Below, piece after piece: positions 5,179 to 6,785 of a stretch of DNA of 6,785 nt (the stretch's first letter is position 1; each line of letters opens with the position of its first letter). A program made the translations under genes and the position numbers. The stretch comes from JBJHBY01 sp050485745 (GTDB lineage: Bacteria; Pseudomonadota; Gammaproteobacteria; Pseudomonadales; CAMLJR01): NCBI GenBank assembly GCA_050485745.1, contig JBJHBY010000198.1, positions 1 to 6,785 on the forward strand. The letters run 5' to 3'. The notes under the pieces are model-generated. The model did no database searches. It saw nothing but the letters and a program-made list of their open reading frames with translations, and was not told where the DNA came from.

Positions 5179-5502
5179 ATGGCCAACAGCGATTTGCCGG
5201 CACGGGATGAAGAGGGGTATCTCGAGGACTTCCAGTGCTGGAACCGGGATGTGGCGGAAGCTCTCGCCGCGCTGGAGGGGATCGTCCTGAGCGAGGAGCA
5301 CTGGGAGATCCTGCATTGCCTGCGGCGCTACTACACCCGTTTCGAGCACGCCCCGGCGATGCGTCCACTGGTGAAGTATGTGCAGCAGGAGCTGGGGCCG
5401 GAGCAGGGCCGCTCCATCCACCTGATGCAGCTGTTCCCTGGCAGCCCGGCGAAGCGCGCCGCGCGCATTGCCGGCCTGCCCCGGCCCGACCACTGCCTGT
5501 AG
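5179..5502 (+). CDS. tusE: TusE, DsrC-family sulfur-transfer protein
   Basis: The 107-residue protein (109 in E. coli) takes persulfide from TusD and presents it to MnmA-bound tRNA. It shows the full DsrC/TusE layout: DEEGYLEDFQCWN near the start, EGIVLSEEHWEILHCLRRYY (33-52), the RPLVKYV helix, LFPGSPAKRAARIAGLP, and penultimate C106, equivalent to E. coli Cys108. The second conserved cysteine that true DsrC carries ten residues earlier is absent (R96 here), so this is TusE, not DsrC of sulfite reductase. I place the start at ATG 5179, giving the family's usual length; an in-frame ATG at 5116 would overlap tusB and add a low-complexity Ser/Thr/Ala tail. GAGG lies only two bases before the ATG, so coupling to tusB (4-base gap) probably helps initiation. 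Confidence 0.95.
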   Translation: MANSDLPARDEEGYLEDFQCWNRDVAEALAALEGIVLSEEHWEILHCLRRYYTRFEHAPAMRPLVKYVQQELGPEQGRSIHLMQLFPGSPAKRAARIAGLPRPDHCL

Positions 5503-5533
5503 GCGGCAAAGCAGCGCGGAATGCGCCGCAGAC

Positions 5534-6550
5534 TCAGGCCGGCCGGTAGCCGTTGGGGTTCTGCCGCTGCCAGTTCCAGGCGTCGCGGGTCATCTCCGCC
5601 ACGCCGCGTGTGGCACGCCAGTCCAGAGCCGAGGCCGCCAGGGATGGGTCCGCGTAGCAGCTGGCGATATCCCCGGCCCGGCGCGGCGCAATGCGGTAGG
5701 GCACCTCGCGCCCGCTGGCCCGGGCGAAGGCGGCGACCATTTCCAGAACCGAATAACCCTGCCCGGTGCCCAGGTTGTAGGCCACAACCCCCGGTGTACT
5801 GTCGAGGTTGCGCAGGGCCGCCAGATGCCCCAGGGCGAGGTCAACCACGTGGATGTAGTCGCGCACCCCGGTGCCATCCACCGTTGGGTAGTCATCGCCG
5901 AACACCGACAGGCACTCCAGTTTGCCCACTGCCACCTGGGTGATATAGGGCATGAGATTGTTGGGAATACCGTTCGGGTCTTCCCCGATCAAGCCCGAGG
6001 GATGCGCCCCAACGGGATTGAAATAGCGCAGCAGGATCGCGTTCCAGCGCGGCTCGGCAATGCCGAGGTCGCGCAGGATATCCTCGATCATCAGCTTGGA
6101 GCGGCCATAGGGGTTGGTGGCGGAGAGCGGAAAATCCTCCCGGATCGGCACGCTGTGCGGGTCGCCGTAGACTGTGGCGGAGGAGCTGAATACCAGGTTG
6201 AACACCCCGTGCCGCGCCATCGCCTCGCACAGGACCAGGGTACCGTAGACATTGTTGTGGTAGTAGGCCATAGGCTTCTCCACCGACTCCCCTACCGCCT
6301 TGAGGCCGGCGAAGTGGATCACTGCGGACACCTCATGCGCCTCGAACAGACGATCCAGCAGCGCCGCGTCGCGAATGTCCCCCTCCACCAGCTGGACCTC
6401 ACGTCCACAGATCTTTTCCACCCGGCGCAGGGATTCCATGTGGCTGTTGCTGAAGTTGTCCAGCACCAGCACCTCGTACCCCGCCTGCAGTAACTCCACG
6501 CAGGTATGGCTGCCGATGTAACCGGCACCGCCGGTAACCAGAATCGTCAT
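5534..6550 (-). CDS. galE: GalE, UDP-glucose 4-epimerase
   Basis: The enzyme interconverts UDP-glucose and UDP-galactose, supplying galactose for surface polysaccharides as well as the Leloir pathway. The 338 residues match E. coli GalE exactly in length. The NAD-binding Rossmann motif GGAGYIG is at 7-13, the VIHFAGLKAVGES stretch at 78-89, and the catalytic triad is visible as S124 (in SSSATVYGD) with Y148 and K152 (NPYGRSK). The C-terminal substrate domain carries RYFNPVGAHPSG and the GVRDYIHVVDLA block. I start at ATG 6550, where MTILVTGGAG begins and GAGG lies five bases upstream; an in-frame ATG at 6634 would only add 28 unrelated residues. No galK, galT or glycosyltransferase gene is nearby, so it stands alone, convergent with tusE (31-base gap) and divergent from trmA. 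A polysaccharide role is likelier than galactose catabolism, but this is inference. Confidence 0.97.
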   Translation of the reverse strand: MTILVTGGAGYIGSHTCVELLQAGYEVLVLDNFSNSHMESLRRVEKICGREVQLVEGDIRDAALLDRLFEAHEVSAVIHFAGLKAVGESVEKPMAYYHNNVYGTLVLCEAMARHGVFNLVFSSSATVYGDPHSVPIREDFPLSATNPYGRSKLMIEDILRDLGIAEPRWNAILLRYFNPVGAHPSGLIGEDPNGIPNNLMPYITQVAVGKLECLSVFGDDYPTVDGTGVRDYIHVVDLALGHLAALRNLDSTPGVVAYNLGTGQGYSVLEMVAAFARASGREVPYRIAPRRAGDIASCYADPSLAASALDWRATRGVAEMTRDAWNWQRQNPNGYRPA

Positions 6551-6634
6551 GCTTGCCTCGCTGTCCCTGTTGGTTGATCCCGCCGGCAACACACCCCGAG
6601 CGTGCACACCGTGTCCTCGCACATGGTGGCGCAC

Positions 6635-6643
6635 AGTCTAGCA
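6635..6643 (-). promoter_or_regulatory. Weak extended -10 candidate for galE
   Basis: On the minus strand the sequence TGCTAGACT resembles an extended -10 element (TGn plus TAGACT, four of six bases). No matching -35 is visible in the GC-rich DNA upstream. It would give a galE leader of roughly 75-80 bases. This is a guess based on position. Confidence 0.2.
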
Positions 6644-6684
6644 GGCCGCGCCGGAGCAGGCCCGGCCCGGCCGGGAGACGGGGG

Positions 6685-6696
6685 TATAATGCGCGC
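6685..6696 (+). promoter_or_regulatory. trmA promoter: TATAAT with GC-only discriminator
   Basis: A perfect TATAAT (6685-6690) is followed by GCGCGC (6691-6696), placing the start near 6697 and giving a leader of about 40 bases. No TTGACA-like -35 sits 16-18 bases upstream; that stretch is only G and C. A GC-rich discriminator is the mark of stringently controlled, growth-rate-regulated promoters, and E. coli trmA is known to have an rRNA-P1-like promoter. Confidence 0.6.
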
Positions 6697-6736
6697 CCCA
6701 CGCACAACACAGCCAGCGAACGGACCCTGATTCACC

Positions 6737-6785
6737 ATGCCCCTGCCGAACATCGACCCCGACAACTATGCCGCCCAACTCGCCG
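6737..6785 (+). CDS. trmA: Probable TrmA, tRNA (uracil-54-C5)-methyltransferase, 3' partial
   Basis: Only the first 16 codons are in the window: MPLPNIDPDNYAAQLA. The spacing of acidic and proline residues before Y-x-A-Q-L-A matches the TrmA N-terminus (E. coli has EQYEAQLAEKV at this place), which precedes its RNA-contacting and SAM-dependent methyltransferase domains. TrmA makes 5-methyluridine at position 54 of tRNA and is also a tRNA-folding chaperone. The ATG at 6737 is the first possible start, as an in-frame TGA stands at 6728-6730. The ribosome site is poor (GGAC about 11 bases upstream). The promoter with a GC discriminator supports the call. With so few residues this remains probable rather than certain. 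Confidence 0.6.
   Translation, partial: MPLPNIDPDNYAAQLA

Noticed and set aside
4215..5186. A 323-codon minus-strand open frame opposite tusD, tusC and tusB
   Set aside because: It runs antisense to three genes with clear family signatures, and its composition is that of a shadow frame in GC-rich DNA; it has no recognisable domain.
5503..5529. Hairpin GCGGC/GCCGC between convergent tusE and galE
   Set aside because: Long imperfect loop, no T-run on either strand; such short GC pairs are common by chance in this DNA.
5468..6493. A 341-codon plus-strand open frame opposite galE
   Set aside because: It lies antisense to a full-length, motif-complete galE; GC-rich codon bias leaves few stops on the opposite strand. 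No family resemblance.
6666..6675. 10-base palindrome CCCGGCCGGG upstream of the trmA promoter
   Set aside because: In a tract made only of G and C this symmetry is expected by chance; no matching second site was seen.

Overview
The window reads as ordinary chromosomal DNA of a high-GC gammaproteobacterium, most likely in or near the Pseudomonadales/Cellvibrionales. This rests on protein resemblance, on the yccA-tusD-tusC-tusB-tusE order (which I recall from Pseudomonas) and on GC-rich third codon positions throughout. I see no insertion sequence, phage gene, CRISPR array, tRNA or rRNA. Nine protein genes are supported; the first and last run off the window.

Left part (1-3211), signalling. 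A RimB-like retropepsin-type protease (5' end missing) converges with a 575-residue PAS-GGDEF-EAL cyclic-di-GMP enzyme on the minus strand; they overlap by 9 bases at their stop codons. Diverging from that enzyme, across a 307-base intergenic region, is an XRE helix-turn-helix protein with a C-terminal PAS domain. The shared region holds a perfect 7-base inverted repeat, two 8-base direct repeats 21 bases apart just upstream of a TATAAA box, and a minus-strand TTGACA. This is the part most likely to hide an undescribed system: a one-component PAS regulator facing a PAS-controlled c-di-GMP enzyme, beside a protease family tied to RimK and c-di-GMP in Pseudomonas.

Middle (3212-5502), membrane quality control and tRNA thiolation. 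yccA (BI-1 family) has a plausible sigma-70 promoter and a possible 25-codon upstream ORF overlapping its start. A clear intrinsic terminator follows it, yet tusD begins only 17 bases after the T-run. tusD, tusC, tusB and tusE are tightly packed and encode the sulfur relay that passes persulfide from TusA to MnmA for 2-thiouridine at tRNA position 34. TusD and TusE keep the catalytic cysteines. TusE has only the C-terminal one, which favours tRNA thiolation over dissimilatory sulfur oxidation.

Right part (5503-6785). galE (UDP-glucose 4-epimerase) converges on tusE and diverges from a gene whose first 16 codons look like trmA (tRNA m5U54 methyltransferase). That gene has a perfect TATAAT box followed by a GC-only discriminator. 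Three neighbouring units (RimB-like, Tus, TrmA) thus concern modification of the translation apparatus, though nothing here shows they are co-regulated. The individual families are known; the novelty, if any, lies in the left-hand regulatory pair and its operator-like repeats.
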